In this document: positions 43,802-52,655 of the stretch, in pieces | Layout: each line of letters starts with the position of its first letter | Numbering within the stretch: the first letter of the stretch is position 1 | Origin: an uncultured Hyphomicrobiales bacterium | GTDB lineage: Bacteria > Pseudomonadota > Alphaproteobacteria > Rhizobiales > Beijerinckiaceae | NCBI GenBank assembly: GCA_903931945.1 | Contig: CAIZEI010000058.1 | Coordinates: forward strand, 1-64,000 | Direction of reading: 5' to 3' | DNA: 64,000 bases | The notes under the pieces: generated by a model | Told to the model about the DNA's origin: nothing | The model's input: the letters and a program-made list of their open reading frames with translations, nothing else | Database searches by the model: none | Translations under genes and position numbers: made by a program

Positions 43802-44029
43802 ATGAGCCTGCGCAATCTCACGTTGCCGCAAGTCGTCACGCTGGCCGATGCGGCCTGCGCGGGCCGGGTTTACCGGGGCGCGCCCTGCGGGAGCCTGCGC
43901 ATCCCGCATGCACGCTGGCAGCCCGTGGACGCCCTGCGCAAGGCCGGGCTGCTCCAGCGGACTGAACATCCCCGGGTCTTCGCCATTACCGACGCCGGTC
44001 TCCGGCAGATCGAAAAGGCGATGTCATGA
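43802..44029 (+). CDS. Small phage protein, winged-helix-like
   Basis: 75 aa, MSLRNLTLPQVVTLADAACA... with VDALRKAGLLQRTEHPRVFAITDAGLRQIEK at the end, which reads like the recognition helix and wing of a small winged-helix domain. Not recognised as a named family. Overlaps the next gene by 4 nt. Confidence 0.55.
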   Translation: MSLRNLTLPQVVTLADAACAGRVYRGAPCGSLRIPHARWQPVDALRKAGLLQRTEHPRVFAITDAGLRQIEKAMS

Positions 44030-44277
44030 CCTTCCCGCTGGAAGTCCAGATCGCCCGCGCACGCCGGGATGTCGAGGAGGCGAAGGCAGCGCTGGCGCAG
44101 GCCTGCAAGGGCCATGTCGCGGCTGAATACACCGCCGCGCAAACGGCTGTCGAAGTCCGCATGTCCATTCTGGGGGCGCTGCGCTGGCTGCGCGACAAAG
44201 AGCCGAAGCTTCCGCCGGTGATGCGCGCTGAAATCGCAGCATGGAGCGTTGGTTTGGGCGAGGGGCTGTCATCATGA
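44026..44277 (+). CDS. Small helical phage protein
   Basis: 83 aa, mostly helical with an N-terminal coiled coil (VQIARARRDVEEAKAALAQA). Not recognised. It overlaps both neighbours by 4 nt, within the chain of early genes leading to the transposase. Confidence 0.5.
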   Translation: MTFPLEVQIARARRDVEEAKAALAQACKGHVAAEYTAAQTAVEVRMSILGALRWLRDKEPKLPPVMRAEIAAWSVGLGEGLSS

Positions 44278-44510
44278 GCGACAGAATTTCCCTCAACCAG
44301 CAGATCGAGGAAGTGCAGCGCGAACTCAATGTGCGTGCGCAGGTCTATCCGGGCCTGATCGCGCGGGGCCGGCTGCGCCAGTCGGAAGCTGATTACCAGT
44401 CCGAGCGCCTGCGGGCGGTGCTGAAGACGCTCAAATGGCTGCAAGAGAACGAGGACGACATCCGCGCCGCCGCCCATAACAGCGCGCCCTTCAAGGGAGT
44501 GCGGGCGTGA
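44274..44510 (+). CDS. Small phage protein
   Basis: 78 aa starting MSDRISLNQQIEEVQREL. Contains ARGRLRQSEADYQSERLRAV and LKTLKWLQENED, a pattern seen repeatedly in small early proteins of alphaproteobacterial Mu-like phages but without assigned function. Coupled to the transposase gene (GTGA overlap). Confidence 0.55.
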   Translation: MSDRISLNQQIEEVQRELNVRAQVYPGLIARGRLRQSEADYQSERLRAVLKTLKWLQENEDDIRAAAHNSAPFKGVRA

Positions 44511-46651
44511 AGGACTCGCTCACACTCGCCGAACTCGCCGCCCTCGACCTGCCGGGCCTGCCCGACATCAGGGGGCTGGCCGATCGCGAGGGCTGGGCGG
44601 AGCGCGCTGACAGGACGCGCGTGCGCGCCGGGCGCGGCGGCGGGCTGGAATATTCCATCGAGTTGCTGCCGAGCCAGGTGCGCGCGGTCTACACGGCGCG
44701 CAGTCTTGGCGCCATCGAGACGCCGGCCAGCGCCGCCGCAGAGCCGGCGGCAGGAACCCTTTCTGCCCGCGCGCTGGAGGGCCGCGACGCCAGGCTGACC
44801 ATCCTCGCGCTCGCGGACAAATACGCCGCCAGCGTTCGCCTGCCGCGCGTCGTCGCCGACGGGCAATTTGCCGATCTTTACACAACCCGCAAAATCGATG
44901 CGCCGGACTGGGCGCGCTCCGCTGTCGGCACGCTGTCGGCCCGCACGCTCGGGCGCTGGCGCGGCATGGTCAGGGCTGGCGCCATCTCAAGGCTCGGCGT
45001 TGACAAGGGCGCCAATCGCAAGGGCAAGGGCCTGCTCGATACGGCTCTGGGCGGGCAGGTCCGCACTTTCGCGCTGGCCTGCGTGCTGCACCAGCCGCAT
45101 CTCTCATCGCATCATGTGCGCGGGCTCGTCAGAGACAAGTTTCCCGATTTCGACTGCCCGCCGGTGCGCACATTCCAGCGCGCGCTGAGCCTGTGGAAAG
45201 CCGACAACAAGGTCGCCATTCTTCAGGTGACCAATCCCGACGCTTTCAAGAGCCATTACAGGGCCTCTGCAAGGGGCTCAAACCCGGTTTCAAGGCTCAA
45301 TGAACTCTGGATGATCGACGCCTCGCCAGCCGACGTGCTGCTGAAAGAGGGAAGGCATTCCATCTATCTCTGCATCGATATTTTCAGCCGCCGCGTGGTG
45401 ATTACGGTCAGCAAAACGCCGCGCGCCAGCGCGGTGGGATTGCTGATCCGCAAAAGCATCCTGCAATGGGGCGTTCCAGAGCGCGTCAAGACGGACAATG
45501 GCTCGGATTTCAAGGCGAAATACACTGAACGGCTGATGACGGCTCTCGGCGTCGAATATGAGTTTTCCGCGCCCTACAGCCCTGAGCAAAAGGGCCATGT
45601 CGAGCGCGCCATCGGCACGATGCAGCGCGATCTGATGACGCTGCTCCCCGGCTTCATCGGTCACAGCGTGACGGATCGCAAGGCGATCGAAAGCCGGAAG
45701 TCATTCGCCGAGCGTCTCGGCGAAAAAGACGACAAGGTTTTCTGCGTCGATCTCACGGCGCCCGAGTTGCAAAGCTATTGCGACACATGGGCCAACGAGC
45801 GCTATGCGCATCGCGCGCATGAGGGCCTGCAAGGCCGCACGCCCTTCGCGGTAGCAGCTGCTGCGCCCGGCGCGATCAGGCGCGTCGAGGAGCGCGCGCT
45901 TGATATGCTGCTGGCCCCTGTCGCCGGCAAGGACGGGCTGCGCGCTGTCACCAAGTCTGGCATCCGCATCGACGGCGCCTATTACATGACGCCGACCGTG
46001 CTGCCCGGCCAGCAAGTGATGGTCCGCATGGACGGCGCCGACGCCGGCAAGGCATTCCTGTTCTCAGCCGATGGCGCACAATATCTTGGCGAGGCCATTT
46101 GCCCCGAGCTTGCGGGCGTCGATCCGCAAAAACTCATTGCGCAAGTCAAGGCTGCGCAGAAGGCGCTGCTCGAAGAGGGCATGGTCGATATCAGGAAGTC
46201 GATGAAGGCGATCAAGCCGCGCGACATGATCGAGGCCACGATGCGGCAGGCCGCGCGCGACGCCGGCACGCTTGTGGACTTTCCAAGGCGGCAAGAGGCG
46301 CACACGACGCCCGCGCTCGAAGCGGCTGCCGACGCCACAAACACAGCGCCGCAGGAACCCGTTCAAACCGAAATGTTCCGCGCCTCGATCGAGACATTGC
46401 AGGCCGAGGTCGAACGCGATCTGGCGGGCCACCAGGCCACAGTCGCAGAGGGCTCGAACATCACGCCGCTGCATGGTTCGGCGACGCGCGCGCAGCGCTT
46501 CAAACACGCGCTGCATCTGCGCGCCGCCATCGAGCGCTGCCAAGAAATTTCAACGTCCGAAAGCCTGTGGCTGGCGGGCTATGTCGCCAGCGCGGAGTTC
46601 AGCGCGATGGAGACGATGTTCACGGATTTTGGAGAGGCCGCGTTGCGTTAG
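44507..46651 (+). CDS. Mu-type DDE transposase (MuA)
   Basis: 714 aa, GTG start. N-terminal Mu DNA-binding domain (LPDIRGLADREGWAERADRT and the RGGGLEYSIELLP turn), a central RNase H-like integrase core with the DDE residues at about Asp271 (MIDASPAD), Asp330 (KTDNGSDF) and Glu366 (HVERAIG), and the Mu-transposase C-terminal barrel (RKSFAERLGEKDD onward). It integrates and replicates the phage DNA by transposition. All catalytic residues are present. Confidence 0.96.
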   Translation: MKDSLTLAELAALDLPGLPDIRGLADREGWAERADRTRVRAGRGGGLEYSIELLPSQVRAVYTARSLGAIETPASAAAEPAAGTLSARALEGRDARLTILALADKYAASVRLPRVVADGQFADLYTTRKIDAPDWARSAVGTLSARTLGRWRGMVRAGAISRLGVDKGANRKGKGLLDTALGGQVRTFALACVLHQPHLSSHHVRGLVRDKFPDFDCPPVRTFQRALSLWKADNKVAILQVTNPDAFKSHYRASARGSNPVSRLNELWMIDASPADVLLKEGRHSIYLCIDIFSRRVVITVSKTPRASAVGLLIRKSILQWGVPERVKTDNGSDFKAKYTERLMTALGVEYEFSAPYSPEQKGHVERAIGTMQRDLMTLLPGFIGHSVTDRKAIESRKSFAERLGEKDDKVFCVDLTAPELQSYCDTWANERYAHRAHEGLQGRTPFAVAAAAPGAIRRVEERALDMLLAPVAGKDGLRAVTKSGIRIDGAYYMTPTVLPGQQVMVRMDGADAGKAFLFSADGAQYLGEAICPELAGVDPQKLIAQVKAAQKALLEEGMVDIRKSMKAIKPRDMIEATMRQAARDAGTLVDFPRRQEAHTTPALEAAADATNTAPQEPVQTEMFRASIETLQAEVERDLAGHQATVAEGSNITPLHGSATRAQRFKHALHLRAAIERCQEISTSESLWLAGYVASAEFSAMETMFTDFGEAALR

Positions 46652-46666
46652 GCGGACCAAAAGAAA

Positions 46667-46694
46667 GCCCCGCGCGGTTGCAGCCGGGCGGGGC
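46667..46694 (+). other. Hairpin in the gap between transposase and ATPase genes
   Basis: GCCCCGC (46667-46673) pairs with GCGGGGC (46688-46694), with further partial pairing inside. No T-run follows, so not a classic terminator. It sits in a 71-nt gap in an operon where most neighbours overlap, and could adjust the transposase-to-ATPase ratio. Confidence 0.5.
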
Positions 46695-46722
46695 GGGATT
46701 ACTCAACAGTAAGAAGAGCAAA

Positions 46723-47466
46723 ATGAACGCTAACGCACCTCCCGTCAAGACCATCACACATGCGCCGCTCAAAAATGTCGTCGGCTGCCTGTCTACGGTT
46801 AACAGATTGATCAACCGCGCGCCGGGCCTGCCCGGCCTCGGCGTGATGTATTCGCCCAGCGGATACGGCAAATCATGGGCGTCAATCTACGCCCAGAACA
46901 AGACTGGCGCCGTGCGCGTCGAGGTCGGCGAAAGCTGGAACCGCAAGACGCTGCTCGGCGCCATCCTGCTCGAATGCGGCGATCCCCTGCCCAAGGGCAC
47001 CGCAGCGACATTGATGGCCGAGGTCATCCGGTCGCTCGGCGACAACCCGATGCGGCCCCTGTTTATCGACGAAGCCGACAAGCTCGTCGACAAGGGCATG
47101 ATCGAGCTCGTGCGCGAAATCCACGAGCACTCGCAATGCCCGGTGCTGCTGATCGGCGAGGAGCTCCTGCCGAAGAAATTGCAGGCCGTCGAGCGCGTGC
47201 ATAACCGCGTTCTCGAATGGTGCATGGCGCAGCCCTGCGATCTCTCCGACGCGCAGCACCTGGCCAAGGTCTATCTGCCCGGCGTGTCGATCGGCGACGA
47301 TCTGCTGGAGAAGGCGCGCGCCGTCGCTCAGGGCCGCGCGCGCCGCATCGTCGTCACGCTTTCAAACATGGCGGAATGGGCGCGCGGATCGGGCGCAAAA
47401 ACCATTCCCGCCGACTGGAACGGAACCCTCTGCAATGGCGAGCCGCCGGTCAGGGGGCGGCGATGA
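46723..47466 (+). CDS. MuB-like AAA ATPase (transposition target selector)
   Basis: 247 aa. Walker A in MYSPSGYGKSWASIYA (about residues 43-58), Walker B PLFIDEADKL, then LLIGEELLPKKL and a C-terminal helical part with ARRIVVTLSNMAEWA. MuB-type ATPases bind target DNA and activate the transposase. Shorter than Mu's own 312-aa MuB but typical for the AAA_22-type proteins of related phages. Start ATG 46723. Confidence 0.88.
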   Translation: MNANAPPVKTITHAPLKNVVGCLSTVNRLINRAPGLPGLGVMYSPSGYGKSWASIYAQNKTGAVRVEVGESWNRKTLLGAILLECGDPLPKGTAATLMAEVIRSLGDNPMRPLFIDEADKLVDKGMIELVREIHEHSQCPVLLIGEELLPKKLQAVERVHNRVLEWCMAQPCDLSDAQHLAKVYLPGVSIGDDLLEKARAVAQGRARRIVVTLSNMAEWARGSGAKTIPADWNGTLCNGEPPVRGRR

Positions 47467-48077
47467 AAAAGCCCAAGGGGTTCCAGAAATACTGGGACGA
47501 GATGCGCGCCTATGGCGCCGACGGGTTCACGGCTCTGGATATCTCGGCGGGCGAGCCCTTCGGGATGGCTGCCATGCGCAAGTACGTCGAGTTCCTGTGG
47601 AAGGCGGCTTATCTCCGCAGGCTCGATCAGACGCGCGCCAGCCCGAAGAATGGCCGCGCCAGTGGCGTTTATGCGGTGCGGGAGGGCGCGCCGAAACGCG
47701 CGCCGACGCCGAAAACCCATGGCCGCATCGCGCGCTATGGGCAGCAGCAGGCGCATATGTGGGTCGCGATGCGAACCCTCAAGCACTGGACGATCGGCGA
47801 GCTCGCGGTGGCTGCTGCGACCGATGACACGCCTGTCACGATCACGATGGCCTATTCCTTCATCGCCACGCTGAAACAGGCGGGCGCCATCGCCACGCTG
47901 CGCGCGCCGATGACAGGCGGCCTCGCCAATGCGTTCGCGCGGCCCGGCGTCTTCCGGCTGAAACCGTCTTTCAATACGGGTCCGGTTCCGCCGGTGATCA
48001 TCCGGCGCAATGGCAAGGTGCGCGTCTACGACGGCAATCGCGACCTCTTCCTTGATGAACTCAGGGAGGCCGCATGA
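47463..48077 (+). CDS. Phage early protein with two winged-helix-like segments
   Basis: 204 aa. The N-terminal part (YGADGFTALDISAGEPFGMA...YVEFLWKAAYLRRL) and the middle (MRTLKHWTIGELAVAAATDD...FIATLKQAGAIATLRAP) both resemble winged-helix modules joined by a basic linker. Not recognised as a named family. Overlaps MuB gene by 4 nt; a role in early regulation or replication is plausible. Confidence 0.6.
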   Translation: MKKPKGFQKYWDEMRAYGADGFTALDISAGEPFGMAAMRKYVEFLWKAAYLRRLDQTRASPKNGRASGVYAVREGAPKRAPTPKTHGRIARYGQQQAHMWVAMRTLKHWTIGELAVAAATDDTPVTITMAYSFIATLKQAGAIATLRAPMTGGLANAFARPGVFRLKPSFNTGPVPPVIIRRNGKVRVYDGNRDLFLDELREAA

Positions 48078-48481
48078 ACGCCTCCCTGAAACAGGCTGCA
48101 AAGCCCGCAACCGACTTCGTGGACAACGCCATTCAGGCGTGGGGCGCATTGCCTCCCGACTGGATCATGGCGCTGGCCGAGGACGCCAACCGGACGTCGG
48201 GCACCGAGGCGGCGCAACGCATCGGCTATTCCTCCGCTGTCGTCACCTCCGTGATCAACAACAACTATCGCGGCGCGATGAAGACGGTCGAGGCGCGGGT
48301 GCGCGGCGCGCTGCTCGCCGAAGAGGTGGACTGCCCGATCATCGGCGCGATCCGGCGGGATCGCTGCATGGACGAACAGAAGAAAAGCCACATCGGCTCC
48401 TCGGCGCAACGCACGCGGCTTTATCACGCCTGCCGCTCGGGCTGCGCGCATTCCAGACTGAAAGGAGGCGGCGATGTCTGA
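48074..48481 (+). CDS. Early phage HTH-like protein
   Basis: 135 aa. TSGTEAAQRIGYSSAVVTSV then INNNYRGAMKTVEARVR looks like a helix-turn-helix; the C-terminal part holds three or four cysteines (DCPIIG, DRCMDEQ, ACRSGCAHS). Proteins of this shape, with CPxxG and a Cys-rich end, occur in the same place in other Mu-like phages of alphaproteobacteria. Function not established. Confidence 0.6.
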   Translation: MNASLKQAAKPATDFVDNAIQAWGALPPDWIMALAEDANRTSGTEAAQRIGYSSAVVTSVINNNYRGAMKTVEARVRGALLAEEVDCPIIGAIRRDRCMDEQKKSHIGSSAQRTRLYHACRSGCAHSRLKGGGDV

Positions 48482-48878
48482 CGATCTCAACGCCCTCCAC
48501 GCCAGCGATCATCTGGTGCGGCTGGAGGCCTGGATGGAGGCGATCCGCACTGGCGTCGCGGCATTCACGCCCGACGGCATGCGCGAATTCCAGCGCATCC
48601 TGATCCACTGCGCCAAACGCACGCTCAGCATGGAAATGGCCTGCGAGGCGGCGGGGCTGTCCAAGCCGCCGCCCTATCCCGGCCCGATGCTGGCGGCGGG
48701 CTCGCCCGAGCGGCGCATCGCCGAAAACATCGAAACCCTGAAAGCGCTCGGCGCGGCGAGCGACACGCTCGATCGCGAAAGACGCGCTGACATCGCCGCC
48801 GAGGTCGCGGCCATTCGCGACGCCAGCGCAAAATTCAAAGTGTTGCCATTTCCCCCCTCAGCCAGGAGACAGCCATGA
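48474..48878 (+). CDS. Early phage protein of unknown function
   Basis: 134 aa starting MSDDLNALHASDHLVRLEAWMEA, mostly helical. Overlaps the previous gene by 8 nt and the gam-like gene by 4. Not recognised. Confidence 0.55.
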   Translation: MSDDLNALHASDHLVRLEAWMEAIRTGVAAFTPDGMREFQRILIHCAKRTLSMEMACEAAGLSKPPPYPGPMLAAGSPERRIAENIETLKALGAASDTLDRERRADIAAEVAAIRDASAKFKVLPFPPSARRQP

Positions 48879-49399
48879 GCCGCGTGAAGACAAAGGGCGC
48901 GAATATTGACGTGCCGCAGTCGCAGGGCGAAGCCGCCGAGTTCATCCGCCAGATCGGCGTCAGCAACCGGCAGATCGCCCGGATTGAAGCCGACATGAAT
49001 GACGAGATCGCCAAAATCAAGTCGCGCGGAGAGGCCCGCGCACTGCCGCTGACCGCCAATGTCGATGCGCTCACGCAGGGGCTGCGCATCTGGTGCGACG
49101 CCAATCGCGCCCGCCTGACGGACAATGGCAAGGTCAAATCGGCGGAACTAGGCACAGGAAAAGTGTCGTGGCGCATCGCACCGCCGAAGGTCTCGATCAA
49201 GGGCGTTGAGGACGTGCTCAAAAAGATCGCCACGCTCGGTCTCGGGCGCTTTATCCGCACGAAGGAGGAGATCAACAAGGAGGCCCTGCTGGCGGAGCCT
49301 GACGTGGCGCGCACGATCAAGGGCGTCGCCATCGTTTCGGGCGTCGAGGACTTCGCCGTCGAACCCTTCGAGGTCGAGATTGAAGGGAGGGCGGCATGA
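48875..49399 (+). CDS. gam: Host-nuclease inhibitor, Mu Gam family
   Basis: 174 aa. Gam binds double-stranded DNA ends, protecting phage DNA from exonucleases; it is related to Ku. Typical regions are IARIEADMNDEIAKIKSRGE, the LTQGLRIWCDANRARLTDNG block with KSAELGTGKVSWRIAPPKV, and FIRTKEEINKEALL. Length matches Mu Gam. Confidence 0.92.
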   Translation: MSRVKTKGANIDVPQSQGEAAEFIRQIGVSNRQIARIEADMNDEIAKIKSRGEARALPLTANVDALTQGLRIWCDANRARLTDNGKVKSAELGTGKVSWRIAPPKVSIKGVEDVLKKIATLGLGRFIRTKEEINKEALLAEPDVARTIKGVAIVSGVEDFAVEPFEVEIEGRAA

Positions 49400-49614
49400 G
49401 CTTTTACGTCCAAACAGAGGTGAGGGGCCGGGATATCGCCACGGCCTGTAATGAGGACGGCGAGCTCACTGCCCATATTCTCAACCAGATGGGAGAGTTG
49501 CGCGAAATCGCGTTGCCGGCATTCTGGATCGAGGAGTTCTTCGATGAACTCGACGACACCGGACGGCGCGTGCTGGCCGAACTCGCGGCGCTCATTCCGG
49601 GAGGCGCGGCATGA
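49396..49614 (+). CDS. Small phage protein
   Basis: 72 aa, MSFYVQTEVRGRDIATACNE, acidic, with IEEFFDELDDTGRRVLAELA. Not recognised. Overlaps gam by 4 nt and the next gene by 4 nt, so clearly part of the early operon. Confidence 0.5.
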   Translation: MSFYVQTEVRGRDIATACNEDGELTAHILNQMGELREIALPAFWIEEFFDELDDTGRRVLAELAALIPGGAA

Positions 49615-49958
49615 GCGGCTGCGAAATCGACGACAGCGTTGAGGCGATCGACAAACGCGTCCTCGAACACTGGCCCTACATGAGCGACCTCGATCATCGC
49701 CGCCGCGTGATCGAACTGGCGATGCGGCGTTACCGCAATTCACTGGCCGTGGCGCGCGCCGAGCTGCTCGCTCAATGCCTCACGCCTTTCGAACGCGCGG
49801 GCGCCTTCGAGCAGATGGGACAAGCCGCCGTCCAGGAGGGCTGCTCCCTCTGGATCGAGGAGCAGAGGTTGACGGATCGCCGCGTCGATATGGTGAAGGT
49901 GCATGATCGCGCGCTGTTCGCCACATCGCTTTTTGCGATCGAGCGGAGGCGCGCATGA
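49611..49958 (+). CDS. Phage protein of unknown function
   Basis: 115 aa, helical, with DLDHRRRVIELAMRRYRNSL in the first half and FEQMGQAAVQEGCSLWIEEQ later. No motif assigned. Chain of 4-nt overlaps with its neighbours. Confidence 0.5.
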   Translation: MSGCEIDDSVEAIDKRVLEHWPYMSDLDHRRRVIELAMRRYRNSLAVARAELLAQCLTPFERAGAFEQMGQAAVQEGCSLWIEEQRLTDRRVDMVKVHDRALFATSLFAIERRRA

Positions 49959-50137
49959 AACTCCTCCTCATCCTGCTCGCACTGGCGGCTGCGGCGCTCG
50001 GCGGCGTGGCCCTCGTCGTCATGATCGCGCCCCTGTCCTACGGCTTTGCGGCGTTGTGTCTGGCCGTGGCCTTTTTCACCCTCGTTCAGGCGGGCGTGTT
50101 CGACGCGCGCGCAAAAGCCGAAAGGGAGCCCTCATGA
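49955..50137 (+). CDS. Small two-helix membrane protein
   Basis: 60 aa with two transmembrane helices (LLLILLALAAAALGGVALVV and YGFAALCLAVAFFTLVQAGV) and a short charged end. Overlaps both neighbours. Could affect the cell membrane or superinfection, but nothing in the sequence shows it. Confidence 0.55.
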   Translation: MKLLLILLALAAAALGGVALVVMIAPLSYGFAALCLAVAFFTLVQAGVFDARAKAEREPS

Positions 50138-50841
50138 GCACGCCCGCGCAAATCAAGGCGATCCATACGCTCAAAAGCCGCATCGGCCTGTCGGACGAAG
50201 ACTACCGCGATCACCTCATGTCGATCACCGGCAAAAAGTCCTCGCGCGATCTCAGCGGCGGCGAGGCCCTGCGCTTCATCGACCGGCTCAGGGAGTTCGC
50301 GGGCCCCGACCAGCGCAGCAACGCGCGCAAGCCTTCCGTCACGGCCTCGGGCAAATATGCGCCAGTGTTGCAGGCCCTGTGGATCGCCGCATGGCATCTC
50401 GGCCTCTCCAGATCGAAGGACGATCGCGCGCTGATCGCTTTCGTCGAGCGGCAAACGGGCTTGAAGCATACGCGGTTCCTTGTCGATCACGCGGCGGCGA
50501 CCCGTGCGATTGAGGGGCTCAAGGCGTGGCTGGCTCGGGACGGCGGCGTTGTGTGGCCGACGGGCGTCGATCCGCTGGAGCGCAAGGCTGCGATCTGTCA
50601 GGCGATTGCTGCCCGCCTGGTCGCGGCTCGCGGCTTCAAACCCTTCTCGCCACATGCGCATCCATGGCCCGGCGACTTCACCGCTTATGGACGTTCGTTC
50701 GGGCTGCCGGCGGCGTTTGACTATTACACCGCGCAGCAATGGGACGATTTATGCGCACGACTTGGTGGCCGCTTGCGCGCTGCGCTGGCGAAGCAGGCGG
50801 CGCCGGTGGCTGCGGCTGCCAAAAATGGAGAGGCGGCATGA
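50134..50841 (+). CDS. Mu GemA (gp16-like, DUF1018) protein
   Basis: 235 aa. The start IKAIHTLKSRIGLSDEDYRD and MSITGKKSSRDLSGGEALRF are the defining DUF1018 motif; further on come ALWIAAWHLGLSRSKDDRAL and FVERQTGLKHTRFLVD. In Mu, GemA modulates host gene expression. Start at MSTPAQIK overlaps the previous stop. Confidence 0.88.
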   Translation: MSTPAQIKAIHTLKSRIGLSDEDYRDHLMSITGKKSSRDLSGGEALRFIDRLREFAGPDQRSNARKPSVTASGKYAPVLQALWIAAWHLGLSRSKDDRALIAFVERQTGLKHTRFLVDHAAATRAIEGLKAWLARDGGVVWPTGVDPLERKAAICQAIAARLVAARGFKPFSPHAHPWPGDFTAYGRSFGLPAAFDYYTAQQWDDLCARLGGRLRAALAKQAAPVAAAAKNGEAA

Positions 50842-51167
50842 TCATTTCTCCTCAAATCCGCGCACAGCTCGACAGCCGCCATCTCACAAGCCATCGCCGC
50901 TGTTCAAACCTTGGTTGTGCTGGCGCGGGGCGCTTTACGCCGGTGCTGTCCATGCATCTGATGGATGAGCCCGCCCAGAAACAGCCCCTCCAGATCATGA
51001 TTGACGCCTTCCTGTGCGAGCCCTGTTCGCAGGAGGTGACGCGCGAGGAATTCATCGAACGCACCTCCGGCTGGCTCACGGATGCGACGGAGGCGAGCGG
51101 GCAACCGCCTCCCGACTTCGCCACGTTCGAGTTCTGCATGGCAGTGCCAGGAAGGGCGGCGAACTGA
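50838..51167 (+). CDS. Small phage protein with possible zinc-binding cysteines
   Basis: 109 aa. Cysteines are arranged as CSNLGC near residue 22 and CEPC near 60, a possible four-Cys metal site. Not recognised. Follows gemA with a 4-nt overlap. Confidence 0.5.
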   Translation: MIISPQIRAQLDSRHLTSHRRCSNLGCAGAGRFTPVLSMHLMDEPAQKQPLQIMIDAFLCEPCSQEVTREEFIERTSGWLTDATEASGQPPPDFATFEFCMAVPGRAAN

Positions 51168-51168
51168 C

Positions 51169-51549
51169 ATGATCCCCGCGCCCTCGTCATTGCAGGCGCT
51201 CGAACGCGACGAATTGATCGCGCTCGTGCAGCGTGCGATTGACGCGGGCGCGTTCAGCGGCGGGCCGGTCGATCTGATGGACGCAAGGCGGCGCGTCGTG
51301 CGCCAGAAGGCCACAGACTTGAAGGGCGCCTATGACCGGCTCGTGCTTGTCACAGAACAGGCGGACCGCACGGTGCGAGATGTTGGCAACCGCGAAGGGT
51401 TTAAAGGGACTGCTTACGCCGAAGTCGCGCGGGCCGCGCGCCTCGCCCATTCCAATTCAAACTACGCCTATCGTCGCTACCGTCGCGCGGTCAGGCAATT
51501 GCAAGAGATCGATGAGGCCATCCATCACATCAAAAGGAACGCCGCATGA
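51169..51549 (+). CDS. Phage protein of unknown function
   Basis: 126 aa. N-terminus MIPAPSSLQALERDELIALV, then a highly basic helical C-terminal half (YAYRRYRRAVRQLQEIDEAI). Not recognised. Overlaps the phospholipase-D-like gene by 4 nt. Confidence 0.5.
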   Translation: MIPAPSSLQALERDELIALVQRAIDAGAFSGGPVDLMDARRRVVRQKATDLKGAYDRLVLVTEQADRTVRDVGNREGFKGTAYAEVARAARLAHSNSNYAYRRYRRAVRQLQEIDEAIHHIKRNAA

Positions 51550-52052
51550 AAGCCTTCGCCTTGATCGCCGCCCTTGCGTTCGTCTGCCCCGCGCTGGCGC
51601 AGGAGCGGCCCATGCCCTCGATCCATTATTCGCCCGCCGAGAACCTCGAACATATCGACCTCGGACTGATCGGCGGCGCCACGCAAAGCATCGACTTCGC
51701 CGCCTATGTGATGACGGATGTGCCTGTGATCGAGGCCCTGATCGCAGCCGGTCAGCGCGGCGTCACGGTGCGCATCTATCGCGATGGCGGCTCGGGCTCA
51801 TCCCCCAAGGGCAGGCCCGGCGAGGCGCTGCTGCGCCTGCTGACGACGCCCAATGTGACGATGATCTTCAAGGCGCCGGGACCTCTCATGCATCTGAAGG
51901 GCTATGCGGTGGACGGCAGGATTTTACGCACGGGCTCGGCGAACTTCTCGCCCTCGGGCCTCAAGCGGCAGGACAATGATCTGATTGTCATTGCTGATCC
52001 CGATGAAATCAGGGCGTTTGAAAGCGCCTTTGAAGCCATGTGGAGGCGGTGA
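51546..52052 (+). CDS. Secreted phospholipase-D-superfamily nuclease
   Basis: 168 aa with a signal peptide (MKAFALIAALAFVCPALAQ). One HKD motif is present: His116, Lys118 and Asp123 in MHLKGYAVDGRILRTGSANF, with SANFSPSG after it, as in Nuc-type endonucleases that act as dimers. The predicted periplasmic location is unusual for a gene in the early operon, just before mor. It could degrade incoming DNA or act on the envelope. Confidence 0.8.
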   Translation: MKAFALIAALAFVCPALAQERPMPSIHYSPAENLEHIDLGLIGGATQSIDFAAYVMTDVPVIEALIAAGQRGVTVRIYRDGGSGSSPKGRPGEALLRLLTTPNVTMIFKAPGPLMHLKGYAVDGRILRTGSANFSPSGLKRQDNDLIVIADPDEIRAFESAFEAMWRR

Positions 52053-52561
52053 TGAACACAGCGCTCGCCAGATCGCCCGTCCAGTCGCCCGCGCCAGCGG
52101 ACGCCTTCTCCTGGCTGCCCGAAGTTCTCGCGCAGATTGCCGCCGTGGCGGGGATCGACGCGGCGCTTGCCATCGCGAGGGTCAAGGGCGGCGCGCGCTG
52201 CACCTTCCCGCCCAAAGTGCGCGAGGACCACTGGCTGGCCGAGCTTGTCGGACGCGATACGGCCAACGCGATCTGCAAGGAGCTGGCGACGGGGATCGGC
52301 GTCGAGCTGCTGATCCCCAGAGGCGAGCACGCCACGCGCAAGCGCCGCTTCTACGATCTGAGGGCGGAAGGGATGTCGGTCGAGGGCGCGGCGCGGGCCT
52401 GCGGCGCCACCGTGCGCGCCTGCCGCGTGTGGGAGAAAAACAAATCGCTCAAGGCCGAAGCGCGAATGCGCGTCGGGGCGGCGGAACGGGCGCGCGCGCG
52501 CCGCGAGGCCTCGCCGCAGATCGACCTGGTGGACCTTCTCGACCAACGCAAAAGCGCGTGA
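52052..52561 (+). CDS. mor: Mor-family transcription activator
   Basis: 169 aa. A long N-terminal dimerisation part (LPEVLAQIAAVAGIDAALAI) and a C-terminal helix-turn-helix (FYDLRAEGMSVEGAARACGA) as in Mu Mor and C, which activate middle and late promoters. It ends the early operon and is followed by a 179-nt region with a 19-bp palindrome, the likely target. Start ATG overlaps the previous stop. Confidence 0.87.
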   Translation: MNTALARSPVQSPAPADAFSWLPEVLAQIAAVAGIDAALAIARVKGGARCTFPPKVREDHWLAELVGRDTANAICKELATGIGVELLIPRGEHATRKRRFYDLRAEGMSVEGAARACGATVRACRVWEKNKSLKAEARMRVGAAERARARREASPQIDLVDLLDQRKSA

Positions 52562-52655
52562 TTTGACTTTTCCGCCGCGCGGTGGATCATCGGACACGCG
52601 GGGTCGAGCGTAGTCCGCCCCGCGCCTCCCAATAAAAATACCGCTTCACGTGCAA

